A stretch of DNA of 64,000 nt from Eilatimonas milleporae. Its GTDB lineage: Bacteria > Pseudomonadota > Alphaproteobacteria > Sphingomonadales > Kordiimonadaceae. The DNA lies in contig NZ_REFR01000009.1 of assembly GCF_003688555.1 (NCBI RefSeq), forward strand, positions 558,001 through 622,000, in the 5' to 3' direction. The position numbers and the translations under genes are program-made. Below the pieces are notes generated by a model, which saw only the letters and a list, made by a program, of their open reading frames with translations, was not told the origin of the DNA and searched no databases. Below, one piece after another: positions 1 through 10,582 of this stretch; within the stretch, counting starts at the first letter, position 1; each line of letters starts with the position of its first letter.

Positions 1-82
1 CGCCGACAGCGTGACAAACCGCCGTTCCCGTGATTTTGCCACAGGCGGGCGCGTATTCCTGCACAGAATTGAAAGGCTTTTC

Positions 83-913
83 ATGTCCCTTCGCGAAACC
101 GACCTCATCCCCGCCCTGCTGACCGTCACACAGAAGGCCGCGCGCGAAGTCATGGCCGTTTATGACGGTCATATGGAGATAAGCGAAAAAGCCGATGCCT
201 CCCCCGTGACGGAAGCGGACCGGCGCGGCGAAGCCGTCATCACCGCCGCCCTGGAACAATTAACGCCAGCAATCCCCGTCGTCGGCGAAGAAGCGGTCGC
301 GGATGGAAAACGGCCGTCCCTTGACGGTGAGAGACAATTCTGGCTGGTCGATCCCCTTGACGGCACGAAGGAATTTATCAGAAAAGGCACGGACTTCACG
401 GTCAATATCGGCCTGATCAGGGACGGTGCCCCCTGCCTGGGTGTTGTTGCCGCCCCCGCGCGGGACATCATCTATTGGGGCGTTGTCGGCGAAGGGGCCT
501 GGGCCGCCCCGCTCTGGCAGGACGGGATCGCGGACGGAACCGCGGACGCGGCCCGCGCCATTCATACCCGCCAGGGTCACACCGGCCCACTGACCATCGT
601 CGCCAGCCGGTCCCATCGTTCCGAAGCGCTTGAGGCATGGCTTGCACATTTCCCCGACGCCGAGCATGTCTCCTTCGGGTCATCACTCAAACTGTGTCAG
701 GTGGCAAGCGGTGACGCCGACCTGTATCCCCGTCTGGGCCCGACGTGCGAATGGGACACGGCAGCGGCGGACGCGGTTCTGCGCGCGGCGGGTGGAATCG
801 TTCTGGCACCGGACGGCGCCCCCCTTGCCTATGGCAAGGATACCAGGACATTTCTGAACCCGTGGTTTCTCGCCAAGGGCAATCCGGGCCTGAAAACACC
901 GGCGCTCGCCTGA
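83..913 (+). CDS. cysQ: 3'(2'),5'-bisphosphate nucleotidase CysQ
   Basis: Inositol-monophosphatase-fold phosphatase of 276 residues. The family removes a phosphate from 3'-phosphoadenosine 5'-phosphate, a by-product of sulfate activation, using Mg2+ in the cytoplasm. The metal-binding signature is intact: GEE near residue 69, DPLDGTKEF near residues 90-98, and a C-terminal WDTAAADA segment. The frame is open to base 11, but the ATG at 83 (MSLRETDL) fits the family length; the upstream 24 residues are basic and look non-coding. It runs alone, with a 216-base gap to the next gene. Broader inositol phosphatase activity cannot be excluded, but the CysQ pattern is clear. Confidence 0.9.
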   Translation: MSLRETDLIPALLTVTQKAAREVMAVYDGHMEISEKADASPVTEADRRGEAVITAALEQLTPAIPVVGEEAVADGKRPSLDGERQFWLVDPLDGTKEFIRKGTDFTVNIGLIRDGAPCLGVVAAPARDIIYWGVVGEGAWAAPLWQDGIADGTADAARAIHTRQGHTGPLTIVASRSHRSEALEAWLAHFPDAEHVSFGSSLKLCQVASGDADLYPRLGPTCEWDTAAADAVLRAAGGIVLAPDGAPLAYGKDTRTFLNPWFLAKGNPGLKTPALA

Positions 914-1129
914 CTTGGCACGGCGATAAAACCGTTCGCTCAACACGGCCTCCGTCCTGTACGCCCAGTCCGTCCCTGAACGGCCTGTCTGCCGCGTCCC
1001 TCGGTGGATGTGTGCGGCAATGCACACCATCCATGTCAGCCGGGGTTTTCCGTCGGATCATGATATACTGGTCCCGCCACACCGGCTTGGGGGGCAAGCC
1101 GGACACAGAATACTGGGGGAGAGAGAACC

Positions 1130-1705
1130 ATGTTGCTGCTCATTGCCGGCGTTTTTGTTTTTGCCGGGGTCCACACACTGCCCTTGCTGGACCTGTCGCT
1201 TAGAACGCATCTCAGGACCCGGATGGGAAACAACGGCTATCGCGGCCTGTTTTCGCTTTTCGTGATCGCCGGCGTCGTGCTTATGGTCCTGGGCTGGAAA
1301 AGCGCCACGCCCGTTTACATCTATAGCCTGCCAAACTGGGCGAGCCACATGACACTCGTGATCATGGCTACGGCTTTCATACTGTTCGTCGCCGCGCGGG
1401 CACCGACGAACCTGCGCCGGTTCATCCGGCACCCGCAGCTGATGTCCGTCCTGTTGTGGAGCCTGGCCCACCTTCTGGTGCGCGGGGACAGCAGATCGCT
1501 TGTCCTGTTCGGCGGGCTCGGCGTCTGGGCCTTGCTGGCGATGCATGCCTCAAACCGCCGCGACGGCGACTGGATCAAACCGGGCCCGGTCTCACCCGTC
1601 GGCGATGTCATCACCATTACCCTAGGCCTGGCCGTCTTTACCGGCTTCGCCTTTATCCATGAATGGCTGTTCGGCGTCAGCCCTTTGTATCTGCTGGGGC
1701 TGTAA
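1130..1705 (+). CDS. NnrU family integral membrane protein
   Basis: A 191-residue membrane protein of the NnrU family, first linked to nitric-oxide and denitrification gene sets and related to isoprenoid-modifying membrane proteins such as 15-cis-zeta-carotene isomerase. About five hydrophobic segments are visible. The conserved pattern includes GVHTLPLLD near the N terminus, RHPQLMSVLLW near residue 105 and a C-terminal GFAFIHEWLFGVSP. A GGGGAGAGAG ribosome-binding sequence precedes the ATG. It converges with tolB 68 bases downstream. No denitrification genes are nearby, so its role here is unknown. Confidence 0.85.
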   Translation: MLLLIAGVFVFAGVHTLPLLDLSLRTHLRTRMGNNGYRGLFSLFVIAGVVLMVLGWKSATPVYIYSLPNWASHMTLVIMATAFILFVAARAPTNLRRFIRHPQLMSVLLWSLAHLLVRGDSRSLVLFGGLGVWALLAMHASNRRDGDWIKPGPVSPVGDVITITLGLAVFTGFAFIHEWLFGVSPLYLLGL

Positions 1706-1773
1706 ACGGGAACCGATCCGCCAGTCTCAACACCGTCAGTCCCATCCCCGCCATAAGCCGGCACCGCCGGGTC

Positions 1774-3201
1774 TCAGCGCCGCCGGGTCGCAATGGGCAG
1801 CGGCGGCGACCAGGCCGGGTCCGAGGCATCAAGCGGGGTCGGAACCCGCCGTTCATTGTAGCCAGTCAGATCAACGGACCACAGGCTGGTTTGCCCGCCG
1901 CGCCCCTGGGAATCATATCGCTCGGTACGGAAAAACATCAGCACACGGCCATTGGGCGACCATGTCGGCCCCTCATCCTGCCAGGCATCGGTCAATAGCC
2001 GCTCGCCTTCACCGTCAGGCCGCATCACACCGATACGGAATTTACGCTGGCCTCCGCCGATCTTGGTGAACGCCACCAGATCGCCGCGCGGCGACCAGAC
2101 CGGTGTGGCATAACGGCCCTTGCCGAAGGAAATGCGCCGCACATTGCCGCCGCCGGCATCCATCACATACAGCTGCTGGCTGCCGCCACGGTCGGAATTG
2201 AACACGATGGACCGGCCGTCCGGCGAGTAGGACGGCGATGTGTCAATGCCGGGATGATCCGTCAGACGGCTGACCCGGCGTGTCCGCAAGTCCATTTCAT
2301 AAATATCCGAATTGCCGTCCTCGGCCAGTGACATGATCACCTTGTTGCCGTCGGGGGAAAACCGCGGGGCAAAGGTCATATTGGGGAAATCACCCAACAC
2401 CTCGAACCTGTTGGACAGAATATTGAACAAATAGACCCGCGGCTTGTCATTGAAATAGCTGAGATAGGTGATTTCCTGACGGTTGGGCGAGAAACGGGGC
2501 GTCAGAACCAGATAGCTGCCGTCGGTCAGGAATTGCTGGTTGGCACCATCCTGATCCATGACCGCCAGACGCTTCACCCGGTTCAACGGGTCGCCGGATT
2601 CGGCGATATAAACGATACGGGTATCGAAATAGCCTTCCTCTCCGGTCAGCCGGGTGTAGATACGGTCGGAAATCACATGGGCGATCCGGCGCCAGTTCGT
2701 CACCGGCGTGGTGTATCCCATGCCCTCCAGCTGTGCCTCGGAAATCACGTCCCAAAGACGGAATTCAACCCGCAGATTGCCGTCGGCCAGAATCTGCACC
2801 CGCCCCGTCACCAGCCCCTGCGCCCCAAGCGGCCGCCAGGATGAGGCAAAACGCGGGCGCCGCGTTTCCGCCGTGATCGGCTCGATGAAAGCGGCGGGGT
2901 CAAGGGCGCGGAAAAGACCGGTCGACTGAAGATTGCTGGAAATCACCTGGGCAATCTGAACACCGATATCGGACAAGGGGCCGGAAGAGGTTTCCTGCTC
3001 GTTCACCGCGGCGAAATCGGGCAGCGCCAACGGCACCGGATCGACCGTGCCACGCGTCACATCGACACTCAACTGGGCCCGTGCCGGCAGGCTGACGCTC
3101 AAAAACAGCATGGCCAACAACAGCACGGGCGGAAGCAGGACGTCCCCGATCCGTACCGCCCATCCCCGGTCACTCATGCCCGTTTTCGTCACCCTGTTCA
3201 T
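1774..3201 (-). CDS. tolB: Tol-Pal system periplasmic protein TolB
   Basis: Periplasmic component of the Tol-Pal envelope complex, which helps constrict the outer membrane at division. A signal sequence with hydrophobic core [15 protein letters not shown] ends in PARA. An N-terminal domain precedes a six-blade propeller with repeated SPDG/SPNG turns ([45 protein letters not shown]). The open frame begins with TTG at 3231, overlapping the tolA stop; the ATG at 3201 is chosen because GGGAAGG lies about 10 bases upstream. It is the last gene of the tol operon here. The usual downstream pal and cpoB are missing; a convergent NnrU gene follows instead. Confidence 0.93.
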   Translation of the reverse strand: MNRVTKTGMSDRGWAVRIGDVLLPPVLLLAMLFLSVSLPARAQLSVDVTRGTVDPVPLALPDFAAVNEQETSSGPLSDIGVQIAQVISSNLQSTGLFRALDPAAFIEPITAETRRPRFASSWRPLGAQGLVTGRVQILADGNLRVEFRLWDVISEAQLEGMGYTTPVTNWRRIAHVISDRIYTRLTGEEGYFDTRIVYIAESGDPLNRVKRLAVMDQDGANQQFLTDGSYLVLTPRFSPNRQEITYLSYFNDKPRVYLFNILSNRFEVLGDFPNMTFAPRFSPDGNKVIMSLAEDGNSDIYEMDLRTRRVSRLTDHPGIDTSPSYSPDGRSIVFNSDRGGSQQLYVMDAGGGNVRRISFGKGRYATPVWSPRGDLVAFTKIGGGQRKFRIGVMRPDGEGERLLTDAWQDEGPTWSPNGRVLMFFRTERYDSQGRGGQTSLWSVDLTGYNERRVPTPLDASDPAWSPPLPIATRRR

Positions 3202-3227
3202 TAGCCGCACACCTTCCCTTTGATGTC

Positions 3228-4151
3228 TCAACTGCCCGAAAACTCGGCCCCGTTGAAATTGAAATCGATATAGCGCTGTCCGGTCTGGATATATTGGCTC
3301 GCCTCTTCATAGGGCGCACAATTGCCCACCGCCCTCAGCGCGCTTTCGGCAAAGACCCGGTAATAGTCATTCGACAGGTCGCGGGCATTCACATATTCAG
3401 GGGTCCGCGACAGGCTTCCGTCGGGGCGGAGCCATATCCGCACCGTGACCTCGAACGTCTCGATATTCTTGGCGCCGCCAGGGAAAAACCAGCATTTGGA
3501 CAGCTTGTTGCTCAACGCATCGCGAAGCGACGCCGTCGCAATCGCCCCCCTCAGGCCGGCCAGACGGCTTTGCGGTTTCTCCTCTTTTTCCTCGGCTGCC
3601 GTCTTGTCCGCCTCGGAGGGCGCCGCTTCGTCCTCTTCCTTTATGGAACGGTCGATCAGGGCGGCGATCCGCGAGCTTTTCAGCCGGCTCGGCGGCTTCG
3701 GCTTGGCGGACGGGCGCACGCTGGTCCTCAGCTTGGCACGCTTGACGTCCTCGGGCCGTGGCTTCGGTTTGGGGGCGGGCTTCGGGATATCCGTAACAGC
3801 TTTGGCCGCAACCTCGGGCAGGGGGACGGTGTCCGGATCGCCGCTGTCGGCCGGCTCGTCGCGGGCGTATTGCGGCTGTTGCCGGACGGTTTGTTCCTCA
3901 GCCACCTCAGGGGCCTTGGGAGCAGCGACCTGGGTCTTCTCGGCAATTCTGACAAATTCAACCGCCACGGGCGGGGGCGGTGCCGGGCGGGACCGGGACA
4001 GCGACGGCAATCCCACCACCGCTGCCGTAAACACGGCGGTGTGCAGCAGGAGGGACAAAATCCAGCCAATTCGTCCGCCCGTCACGTCACGTTCACTCCC
4101 AACACCCGTCCTGTGGCCCGGACGGGCCTGACCCGGAAACTGCCTTATCAC
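3228..4151 (-). CDS. tolA: TolA-type energy transducer
   Basis: Inner-membrane protein that couples TolQR proton-motive energy to TolB/Pal. One N-terminal transmembrane helix ([18 protein letters not shown]) is followed by a proline-rich, charged linker of about 150 residues rich in P, K, E and R, and then a C-terminal TolA domain with two cysteines (SKCWFFPGG and GNCAPY). Identity rests on this architecture and on its place between tolR and tolB, because TolA proteins diverge strongly. The listed start is a GTG with no clear ribosome-binding site, so the true start may be up to 20 codons further in. Confidence 0.85.
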   Translation of the reverse strand: MIRQFPGQARPGHRTGVGSERDVTGGRIGWILSLLLHTAVFTAAVVGLPSLSRSRPAPPPPVAVEFVRIAEKTQVAAPKAPEVAEEQTVRQQPQYARDEPADSGDPDTVPLPEVAAKAVTDIPKPAPKPKPRPEDVKRAKLRTSVRPSAKPKPPSRLKSSRIAALIDRSIKEEDEAAPSEADKTAAEEKEEKPQSRLAGLRGAIATASLRDALSNKLSKCWFFPGGAKNIETFEVTVRIWLRPDGSLSRTPEYVNARDLSNDYYRVFAESALRAVGNCAPYEEASQYIQTGQRYIDFNFNGAEFSGS

Positions 4152-4199
4152 ACTCCACGCACGCGCACACGTGCGATATGGGCAGCCCGTTCACATATG

Positions 4200-4637
4200 T
4201 CACGACTGATCCGACACCAGGGCCACCTTGGTGAAACCAGCACTGTTTATCGCCCCGATCACCGCCATGACACGGCCGTAATCCAACCGGCGGTCGCCCC
4301 GCACGTAAATGCGCAAATCCCTGCGTGTGCCCGCAATGGCGGTCAGACGGGGGATCAACTCTTCTATCGTCACGGAAGTGTCAGCCAGAAATATGGCGCC
4401 TTCATGATTGATCGATATCTCCAGCGGCTTGCTGTCCTGCGGCAGGTTGCGCGACTGCGCCTTCGGCAGGTCGACGGGCACGCCCGCCGTCAACAGGGGC
4501 GCCGTGACCATGAACACGATCAGCAGCACCAGCATCACATCGACAAAGGGGGTGACATTGATCTCGGCCAGGGGACGGTAACGCGCCCTTTTGCCGGGGC
4601 GGCGGATGCCGCCGCCGTTTGAAACGCCCGCGCCCAT
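4200..4637 (-). CDS. tolR: Tol-Pal system protein TolR
   Basis: ExbD/TolR family proton-channel subunit of 145 residues. A short cytoplasmic N terminus leads to one transmembrane helix starting at PLAEINVTPFVDVMLVLLIVF, which carries the family's conserved aspartate. The rest is periplasmic, ending in the GRVMAVIGAINSAGF segment. It starts 3 bases after tolQ ends, as expected for translational coupling. It works with TolQ to energise TolA. Confidence 0.94.
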   Translation of the reverse strand: MGAGVSNGGGIRRPGKRARYRPLAEINVTPFVDVMLVLLIVFMVTAPLLTAGVPVDLPKAQSRNLPQDSKPLEISINHEGAIFLADTSVTIEELIPRLTAIAGTRRDLRIYVRGDRRLDYGRVMAVIGAINSAGFTKVALVSDQS

Positions 4638-4640
4638 CGC

Positions 4641-5366
4641 TCAGGCCGCCCGCTCGTCCAGCTGGCGGGACAGAATGGCGGCAAACTCGTCCGCGAACCC
4701 CTCGACCCGGCCGGCAAATCGGCCAAGGTCGCCGGACAGCTTGTTGTAGGCCACGACCGCCGGGATGGCCGCCACGAGGCCGAGCGCGGTTGCCAGCAGG
4801 GCCTCGGCAATGCCCGGCGCCACCGTGGCAAGCGACGTGTCGGAAGCAAGCGCGATCGACTGAAAGCTGTTCATGATCCCCCACACCGTTCCGAACAGGC
4901 CGACGAAAGGCGCCGCCGATCCGATGGTCGCCAGATATCCGACCTGCCCTTCCATACGGTCCATCTCGCGCTGCATGGTGACATTCATGATCCGCTGGAT
5001 ACGATCCTGCACAGTGATCTTGTCCAGCGTGCCGACACGGCCCGACAGGCTGCGCTGCCATTCGCGCATCGCCGCGACAAAGACAGCGGCCATGGGGTGA
5101 TCCGGCGCCGATTTAAGGCCCTGATACAGATCGTCAATCGAATTGCCGGACCAGAAACTGTCCTCGAACAGGTCCGCCCGTCCGCGCGCCGTTTTCAAGC
5201 GACCCGCCGTGTTGAAAATGATCGACCAGCCCCACAAACTGGCCGCAAGCAGTAAAACCATGACGGACTGCACGACGATATCGGCCTGGGCAAACATCCC
5301 CAGAACGGAAAAATCCGCCGTATTGCCACCCAGTTCAACGGCACTGACCGTTTCATCCATCTTCAC
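4641..5366 (-). CDS. tolQ: Tol-Pal system protein TolQ
   Basis: MotA/TolQ/ExbB family proton-channel subunit of 241 residues. Three transmembrane helices are visible: near residues 30-52, and a pair around residues 145-210 that includes the diagnostic IGSAAPFVGLFGTVWGIM and ALGLVAAIPAVVAYN. It directly abuts ybgC upstream and tolR downstream, so the four genes are almost certainly co-transcribed. With TolR it forms the stator complex in the inner membrane. Confidence 0.95.
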   Translation of the reverse strand: MKMDETVSAVELGGNTADFSVLGMFAQADIVVQSVMVLLLAASLWGWSIIFNTAGRLKTARGRADLFEDSFWSGNSIDDLYQGLKSAPDHPMAAVFVAAMREWQRSLSGRVGTLDKITVQDRIQRIMNVTMQREMDRMEGQVGYLATIGSAAPFVGLFGTVWGIMNSFQSIALASDTSLATVAPGIAEALLATALGLVAAIPAVVAYNKLSGDLGRFAGRVEGFADEFAAILSRQLDERAA

Positions 5367-5855
5367 TCACTCCCCGCTTGCATGTGCTTTTTCATACCAG
5401 TCGCGCCAAAGGGCATGGGCCGGTTTCGGCCACCGGCGCGGACGTCCGTCTTCGCCGACGACCGCGACCACCACATCCGCTTCGGCCACCATCATGTCGC
5501 CGCGTGTGATCCACTGGCGTGCTTCGACGGCTGCGGCCCGAACCCGTGCCACCATGCTGTGACCAGTCAGAACATCGCCGACGCGCGCCTGCGCGTGGTA
5601 GGTGATATTGATCCCACGCACCACATAAATCAGCGGCCCGCCGTCCGCCGCGCCGCGCTCCATCAGACTGTCCACATCCAGGACCGTGCCGCGAATGCTT
5701 TCTGTGCGCACGCGTTCGAAATAACTCACATAGCGGCCATGATAAACCATGCCGCCCAGGTCCGTGTCCTCGTAATAGACCCGGATCGGATAATGAAACA
5801 CGCCCTCGATCCAGCGGCCATCGGCCGGATAAAGATCACCCTGTCCTTCAGTCAT
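5367..5855 (-). CDS. ybgC: Tol-Pal-associated acyl-CoA thioesterase YbgC
   Basis: Hotdog-fold thioesterase of 162 residues in the YbgC/4-hydroxybenzoyl-CoA thioesterase family. The catalytic motif YEDTDLGGMVYHGRY is intact, with the aspartate and the tyrosine-histidine pair present. It abuts tolQ with no spacer. In many Proteobacteria it heads the tol operon and hydrolyses acyl-CoA or acyl-ACP thioesters, probably linked to phospholipid metabolism. A 35-base gap separates it from ruvB upstream. Confidence 0.92.
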   Translation of the reverse strand: MTEGQGDLYPADGRWIEGVFHYPIRVYYEDTDLGGMVYHGRYVSYFERVRTESIRGTVLDVDSLMERGAADGGPLIYVVRGINITYHAQARVGDVLTGHSMVARVRAAAVEARQWITRGDMMVAEADVVVAVVGEDGRPRRWPKPAHALWRDWYEKAHASGE

Positions 5856-5890
5856 CGCTGCGTATCATCGCTTTCAGCGTAGCCCTTGCC

Positions 5891-6955
5891 CTATGTTCCG
5901 CCATCAAGCAGCGGCAGTTGGCCGCCTTCTCCGTTTCCTGCGGGCGGCGTCAATCCCAGATGTTTCCACCCCTCGGCCGACAGCACCCGTCCGCGCGGGG
6001 TCCTCTGCACCAAACCTATCTGCATCAAATATGGCTCAATGATGTCCTCGATCGCATCGCGTGGTTCCGACAGGGCCGCGGCAAGCGTTTCGATCCCCAC
6101 CGGTCCTCCGCCGTAGGTTTCCCCGATACAGGACAGAAAACGACGGTCCATCTGGTCCAGTCCCAGGCGGTCCACCTGCAAACGGGTCAGCGCCGCGTCG
6201 GCCACGCCGGCATCCACCACCGGCTTGCCCCCAACATCCGAAAAATCGCGGACCCGGCGCAGAAGCCGCCCGGCCACTCGCGGTGTCCCGCGCGAGCGGG
6301 CGGCAATTTCATGGGCGCCGTCCTCACTGATATTCAATCCCAGCAGCCGCGCGCCCCGTCGCACCACTTCGGTCAGCTCCGCCGCGCTGTAAAACTCAAG
6401 CCGGGTCGGTATTCCGAACCGGTCGCGCAGCGGCTTGGTGATCAGCCCGGACCGGGTCGTCGCGCCGACCAGTGTAAACGGCGGCAGGTCGATCCGCACA
6501 CTGCGGGCCGCCGGCCCCTCACCGATGATCAGGTCCAACTGAAAATCCTCCATCGCCGGATAGAGAATCTCCTCGACCGCTGGATTCAGGCGGTGAATCT
6601 CGTCGATAAACAGAACGTCGCGGGCCTCCAGATTGGTCAAAAGCGCCGCCAGGTCGCCCGCCTTGGCAATCACCGGTCCCGATGTCGCGCGGAAACTCAC
6701 GCCCAGTTCCCGGGCGACAATCTGCGCCAGCGTCGTCTTGCCCAGACCCGGCGGTCCGAAAAAAAGCACATGGTCCATCGCGTCGCCGCGCCCGCGCGCG
6801 GCTTCGATGAAAATTTTCAGATTTTCCCGCGCCTGTGCCTGGCCGATAAACTCGTCCAGCGTCTGCGGCCTCAGATTGGTGTCCAACGTATCGGCACCGG
6901 TCTCACCGGCTCCGACCAGACGGTCTTCGTCCATGGGGGAATTGCCGGCGGTCAT
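5891..6955 (-). CDS. ruvB: Holliday junction branch migration ATPase RuvB
   Basis: Hexameric AAA+ motor of the RuvABC resolvasome, 354 residues. It shows an N-terminal [11 protein letters not shown], Walker [10 protein letters not shown], Walker B LFIDEIHR, sensor 1 GATTRSG and the arginine-finger region RDRFGI, followed by a winged-helix domain ending in RTPRGR. The start overlaps the ruvA stop by 4 bases (ATGA). The length and motif order match the family fully. Confidence 0.97.
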   Translation of the reverse strand: MTAGNSPMDEDRLVGAGETGADTLDTNLRPQTLDEFIGQAQARENLKIFIEAARGRGDAMDHVLFFGPPGLGKTTLAQIVARELGVSFRATSGPVIAKAGDLAALLTNLEARDVLFIDEIHRLNPAVEEILYPAMEDFQLDLIIGEGPAARSVRIDLPPFTLVGATTRSGLITKPLRDRFGIPTRLEFYSAAELTEVVRRGARLLGLNISEDGAHEIAARSRGTPRVAGRLLRRVRDFSDVGGKPVVDAGVADAALTRLQVDRLGLDQMDRRFLSCIGETYGGGPVGIETLAAALSEPRDAIEDIIEPYLMQIGLVQRTPRGRVLSAEGWKHLGLTPPAGNGEGGQLPLLDGGT

Positions 6956-7581
6956 GACGGGCTCAATTCCTTCAGGGCGGCCGGGACAAGGGCGGACAGG
7001 TCGGCATCCTCGCCCAGGGCTGCCCGCGCCTTCGCCACCGCCGCCATCGCATCAGCGGGCCTGTATTGCAGATTGACCAGCGCGGACACCGCATCGTCCA
7101 TCACGCTGCTGTCGCCAGCCCCACCCGCAGGGGCGGACGCCGCACCGCCCGCTGTGGACGCGGCCGCGCCGAGGGCAAGTCCCGCCACCTTGTCCTTCAG
7201 TTCATTGACAACGCGCTGGGCCAGTTTGGGGCCGACGCCGCTGGCCTGGGCGACCGCGCCCTTGTCCTGCGCGGCAATGGCCATTTTCAGCGCATCCGGG
7301 GTCAGAACCGACAGAATGGCCAGCCCCACCCGCGCCCCAACGCCCTGTACCGACGTCAGCAGCCGGAACATGTCCCGTTCAGCCACATCGGCAAAGCCAT
7401 ACAGCGTGATGGCATCTTCGCGGACGACCGTCTCAATATGCAGGCGGACAGCTTCGCCCGCGCCCGGCAGTTGGGACAGGGTGCGTGTGGACCCATGCAC
7501 AAGATAGCCGACCCCGCCCACATCGACGATGGCCCAATCGGGTCCTTGAGAATCCAGCACACCGGTCAGCTTGGCGATCAT
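6952..7581 (-). CDS. ruvA: Holliday junction DNA-binding protein RuvA
   Basis: Junction-binding subunit of RuvAB, 209 residues. The N-terminal OB-fold begins [10 protein letters not shown]. Two helix-hairpin-helix motifs follow ([18 protein letters not shown] and [19 protein letters not shown]). The linker of domain III is alanine/glycine-rich, and the C-terminal three-helix domain, which contacts RuvB, contains [12 protein letters not shown]. Both ends overlap neighbours by 4 bases, so ruvC, ruvA and ruvB are translationally coupled. Confidence 0.96.
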   Translation of the reverse strand: MIAKLTGVLDSQGPDWAIVDVGGVGYLVHGSTRTLSQLPGAGEAVRLHIETVVREDAITLYGFADVAERDMFRLLTSVQGVGARVGLAILSVLTPDALKMAIAAQDKGAVAQASGVGPKLAQRVVNELKDKVAGLALGAAASTAGGAASAPAGGAGDSSVMDDAVSALVNLQYRPADAMAAVAKARAALGEDADLSALVPAALKELSPS

Positions 7582-8099
7582 CTGCGATATCCTCCTCCGG
7601 CCGGACGGCCCGGCGCCTTTGCCGCTGCGGCTGTGCCCACATGATGGGCGTGGCAGATGGCAACCGCCAGCGCGTCCGCCGCATCGGCGCCGTTAATGAC
7701 CGCGCCGGGCAGCAGAACCCTGACCATGGCATCCACCTGTTCCTTGCCGGCATGGCCGACACCGACGACGGACTTTTTCACATGGTTCGGCGTATATTCC
7801 GCAACGGGCAGGCCGGCTTCCGCCGGAACAAGCAGGGCGATGCCGCGTGCCTGACCCAGCTTCAACGTCGATGTGGGGTTCTTGTTGACGAAGGTCTCCT
7901 CGACAGCGCATGACTGCGGCTGCCAGTCGGCGATGACGGCCTTCAGACCGTCATGCAGGTCCACCAGCCTGTTCGCAAGGGACTGTTTGGCGTTCGACAC
8001 GATCACTCCGTTGGCGATATGGCGCAGCCGCGTACCCTCCGTTTCCACAATGCCCCATCCGGTGCGTTGCAATCCGGGATCCAGGCCGAGCAGCCGCAT
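7578..8099 (-). CDS. ruvC: Crossover junction endodeoxyribonuclease RuvC
   Basis: RNase H-fold resolvase that cuts Holliday junctions, 173 residues from the ATG at 8099 ([16 protein letters not shown]). The first catalytic aspartate is D7; the [13 protein letters not shown] segment supplies a glutamate, and the C-terminal [15 protein letters not shown] supplies the last acidic pair. The frame is open further upstream, but that extension is histidine/glycine-rich and outside the family. The start chosen gives the usual RuvC length. Confidence 0.95.
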   Translation of the reverse strand: MRLLGLDPGLQRTGWGIVETEGTRLRHIANGVIVSNAKQSLANRLVDLHDGLKAVIADWQPQSCAVEETFVNKNPTSTLKLGQARGIALLVPAEAGLPVAEYTPNHVKKSVVGVGHAGKEQVDAMVRVLLPGAVINGADAADALAVAICHAHHVGTAAAAKAPGRPAGGGYRR

Positions 8100-8169
8100 G
8101 CGATATCCCTTCCCCTGTCCGTGTCCGCCGTGACCGGCTTGCCCGTGGCCGACATGCCTGTGACCGGCA

Positions 8170-8919
8170 TCAGCCGGCCAGCTTCTCCAGTACCTCGTCG
8201 GAAATATCGTAATTGCCGAACACGGTCTGCACGTCGTCATTATCATCCAGTGCGTCGATGAGCCGCATCAGTTTTTCCGCACCCTCCTGATCCAGCTGCA
8301 CCGGTTCCTTCGGTTTGAAAATCAGCTTGGCCGCTTCCGGGTCGCGGCCGAGCCGCCCGGTCAGGTCACTGGAGACGGCATGCAGGTCTTCAGCATCAGT
8401 GTAGACGGCATGGCTGTCCGCGTCGGAATCCACCTCCTGGGCGCCGGCTTCCAGCGCCGCCTCGAACATGGTGTCGGCATCGCAGACATCAGCGGGAAAG
8501 ATAATTTCCCCCACCCGGTCGAACATAAAGCCTACCGAGCCGCTTTCACCGAGATTCCCGCCATTTTTGGAGAAAATCGCCCGCACATCCGATGCGGTCC
8601 GGTTCCGGTTGTCGGTCAGCGCTTCGACAATCAGCCCGACGCCGCCGGGACCGTATCCCTCATAGCGCATTTCATCGTAATTGTCCTCGTCCCCGCCGGA
8701 CGCCTTGGCGATGGCGCGTTCTATATTGTCCTTCGGCATGGACTGGGACCTGGCGGTGGCGACCGCAAGCCTCAGGCGCGCGTTGGAATCCAGATCCTGC
8801 CCGCCCATTTTGGCGGCAACGGTGATTTCACGGCTGAGCTTGGAGAACAGTTTGGAACGCTTGGCGTCCTGCGCACCTTTGCGGTGCATGATGTTTTTGA
8901 ATTTGGAATGGCCTGCCAT
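8170..8919 (-). CDS. yebC: YebC/PmpR family transcriptional regulator
   Basis: A 249-residue YebC/TACO1 family protein beginning [18 protein letters not shown]. Conserved blocks include [14 protein letters not shown] and [12 protein letters not shown]. The family binds DNA or the ribosome and is commonly encoded just upstream of ruvC, as here with a 70-base gap. The ATG at 8919 has AGAGGG about 5-10 bases upstream. The longer open frame adds 47 residues that do not resemble the family. Confidence 0.95.
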   Translation of the reverse strand: MAGHSKFKNIMHRKGAQDAKRSKLFSKLSREITVAAKMGGQDLDSNARLRLAVATARSQSMPKDNIERAIAKASGGDEDNYDEMRYEGYGPGGVGLIVEALTDNRNRTASDVRAIFSKNGGNLGESGSVGFMFDRVGEIIFPADVCDADTMFEAALEAGAQEVDSDADSHAVYTDAEDLHAVSSDLTGRLGRDPEAAKLIFKPKEPVQLDQEGAEKLMRLIDALDDNDDVQTVFGNYDISDEVLEKLAG

Positions 8920-9016
8920 TGTGCCCTCTTCTTGACGCATCGTGATGAGCGAACGGCGCACGGCCGGCCCCGGCACGGATCCGGAGACGGAAACGCCGTC
9001 ATGTCGCGTGGCCCAT

Positions 9017-10123
9017 TTACTGGCAGGAAGCGCCGCCGTTATCAAGGGGAACCACGGCACCGGTCACTGTCTGGCCGTCGGTCATGCCGCCGACCGTGAC
9101 CCAACCGCCGCCATAGGCAAGAAGGCCGCGGTGATCCATGGTCGCAAGCGGCTTGTCGGCCAGCCGCCGCCACTGACCGGTCGGCATGTTCCAGGCCATG
9201 ACCTGGGCCGTCGGTACCGCCGGCGTCCCGTTATAGCCCTGGCCGTCATAATTATAGGCCGTGCGGCTGCCGCCGGCGACATAGATCAGACCGGTCCGCG
9301 TGTCCCCTGCGGCGGCGGCGCGGTACACGGGGCCTTCAGGCATTGGCGGCACAGGCGTCCAGACGATTGCCGCCGGGTCCTCCGCGTCGATTGCCCCGGT
9401 CCACGCCTGCGCATAAGGGGCGAACTGCCGCCGGCCGTCGGCGTCCACACCGACGACCGCGACACCGCCAGCCACCAGCATACGGTTCCCCACGATACCG
9501 CCGGCATGGCCGAAAACCGGCTTGCCCGGCCAGTTGGTGGCGCGGAACCAGCGGTCCTCGGCGGCATCGTAAACCTGTGTATGGACCACATTGCCCACAT
9601 CGTGCCAACCGCTGACGAAATAGACATAGCGGTCGCGGTAAACCAGGCTGACACTGTCATCAACGGGGATCGGCATGTCCGCGCGGCGTTCATAGGTTTC
9701 CGTGACGGGATCGAAGGCGAACACCTCGGGCATGGATTTTTCCGCGCCGTCGCGGGCAACCGTATAGCCGCCGAACAGATAAATTTTGCCTGCCACCGCT
9801 GCGGCGGTTGCGGCCAGTCGGCCTGTCTCGACCGGAACATCGCCCAGACGCCGCCAACTGTGCGCCCCGGCCTCCAGCACATAGGCTTGGCGCGATACCG
9901 CTTTCCAGGTCTTGCCGGCCCCCAGCCCCATGAAACTGTACAGCCGCGCGCCGCCGGCAACGCCGTCCTGTTCACCCTTCGGGCCTGACGGGTCCGGTCC
10001 CGGCCACAGGGCCACCGCATTGTTGGCACGGGGTTCGGGCAGGGCCGGTATGGTGCAAACATCCTGCCCATGTGCACGCACGGACACGGCCAGACAAAAA
10101 CAAACCAGCAGACGCTTTATCAT
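9017..10123 (-). CDS. Exported Kelch-repeat beta-propeller protein
   Basis: A 368-residue protein with a signal peptide ([17 protein letters not shown], cleavage near HGQ) followed by Kelch repeats. Repeat cores with paired glycines are seen in [36 protein letters not shown] and GGWVTVGGM, each preceded by a W/Y-containing strand. That suggests a five- or six-blade propeller in the periplasm. The ATG overlaps the upstream gene's stop by one base (TGATG), implying coupling. Relatives include N-acetylneuraminate epimerases, but nothing here fixes a substrate. Confidence 0.8.
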   Translation of the reverse strand: MIKRLLVCFCLAVSVRAHGQDVCTIPALPEPRANNAVALWPGPDPSGPKGEQDGVAGGARLYSFMGLGAGKTWKAVSRQAYVLEAGAHSWRRLGDVPVETGRLAATAAAVAGKIYLFGGYTVARDGAEKSMPEVFAFDPVTETYERRADMPIPVDDSVSLVYRDRYVYFVSGWHDVGNVVHTQVYDAAEDRWFRATNWPGKPVFGHAGGIVGNRMLVAGGVAVVGVDADGRRQFAPYAQAWTGAIDAEDPAAIVWTPVPPMPEGPVYRAAAAGDTRTGLIYVAGGSRTAYNYDGQGYNGTPAVPTAQVMAWNMPTGQWRRLADKPLATMDHRGLLAYGGGWVTVGGMTDGQTVTGAVVPLDNGGASCQ

Positions 10124-10434
10124 CAATCCCCGCGTCCCTGTTTGTGCACCGGCACACCGGCGCGGCGAAACGCATCGCGTTCCAGCAGGCAGTATCGCAC
10201 CGCATAATACAGACAAATTGCGACCGGCAGTTCGACAACGATACGCGCGGCGCTGAAGGGTATCTGAAGAGCCGTCATCCCGATGACTTCCAGCGCCGTG
10301 ACGCAAAGGGGGCTGACAATGGCGGTCTCAACCATGGCACGGCGGCGCAGCGCCTTGAGATTTACGGTTCCGTCTCCGACCTCACCATCATTGGGCTTAC
10401 CGTGCAGCGTCGCCTCCCATTTCCGATACTCCAT
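10123..10434 (-). CDS. Small hypothetical membrane-associated protein
   Basis: A protein of about 103 residues starting at MEYRKWEATLHG. An alternative ATG at 10482 would add 16 residues. Neither start has a strong ribosome-binding site. A polar N terminus precedes a hydrophobic stretch of about 45 residues (from MVETAIVSPL to AICLYYAVRY) that could form two membrane helices, then a basic tail. It is not recognised as a known family. The TGATG junction with the exported Kelch gene is the main evidence that it is real. Confidence 0.5.
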   Translation of the reverse strand: MEYRKWEATLHGKPNDGEVGDGTVNLKALRRRAMVETAIVSPLCVTALEVIGMTALQIPFSAARIVVELPVAICLYYAVRYCLLERDAFRRAGVPVHKQGRGD

Positions 10435-10582
10435 ACGTTCGGCCGTTATACCGTGTGATTGACCGCCCGGCGCGCGGTACATGGCGCCTGTCTGCCGATC
10501 ACCCTAGACCATGTTTCAACCCGATAAACAAGGCCGCCACCGTGAAAAGCCGGTTCCCATGCGGTTATGAAAAGCAGCCTAT

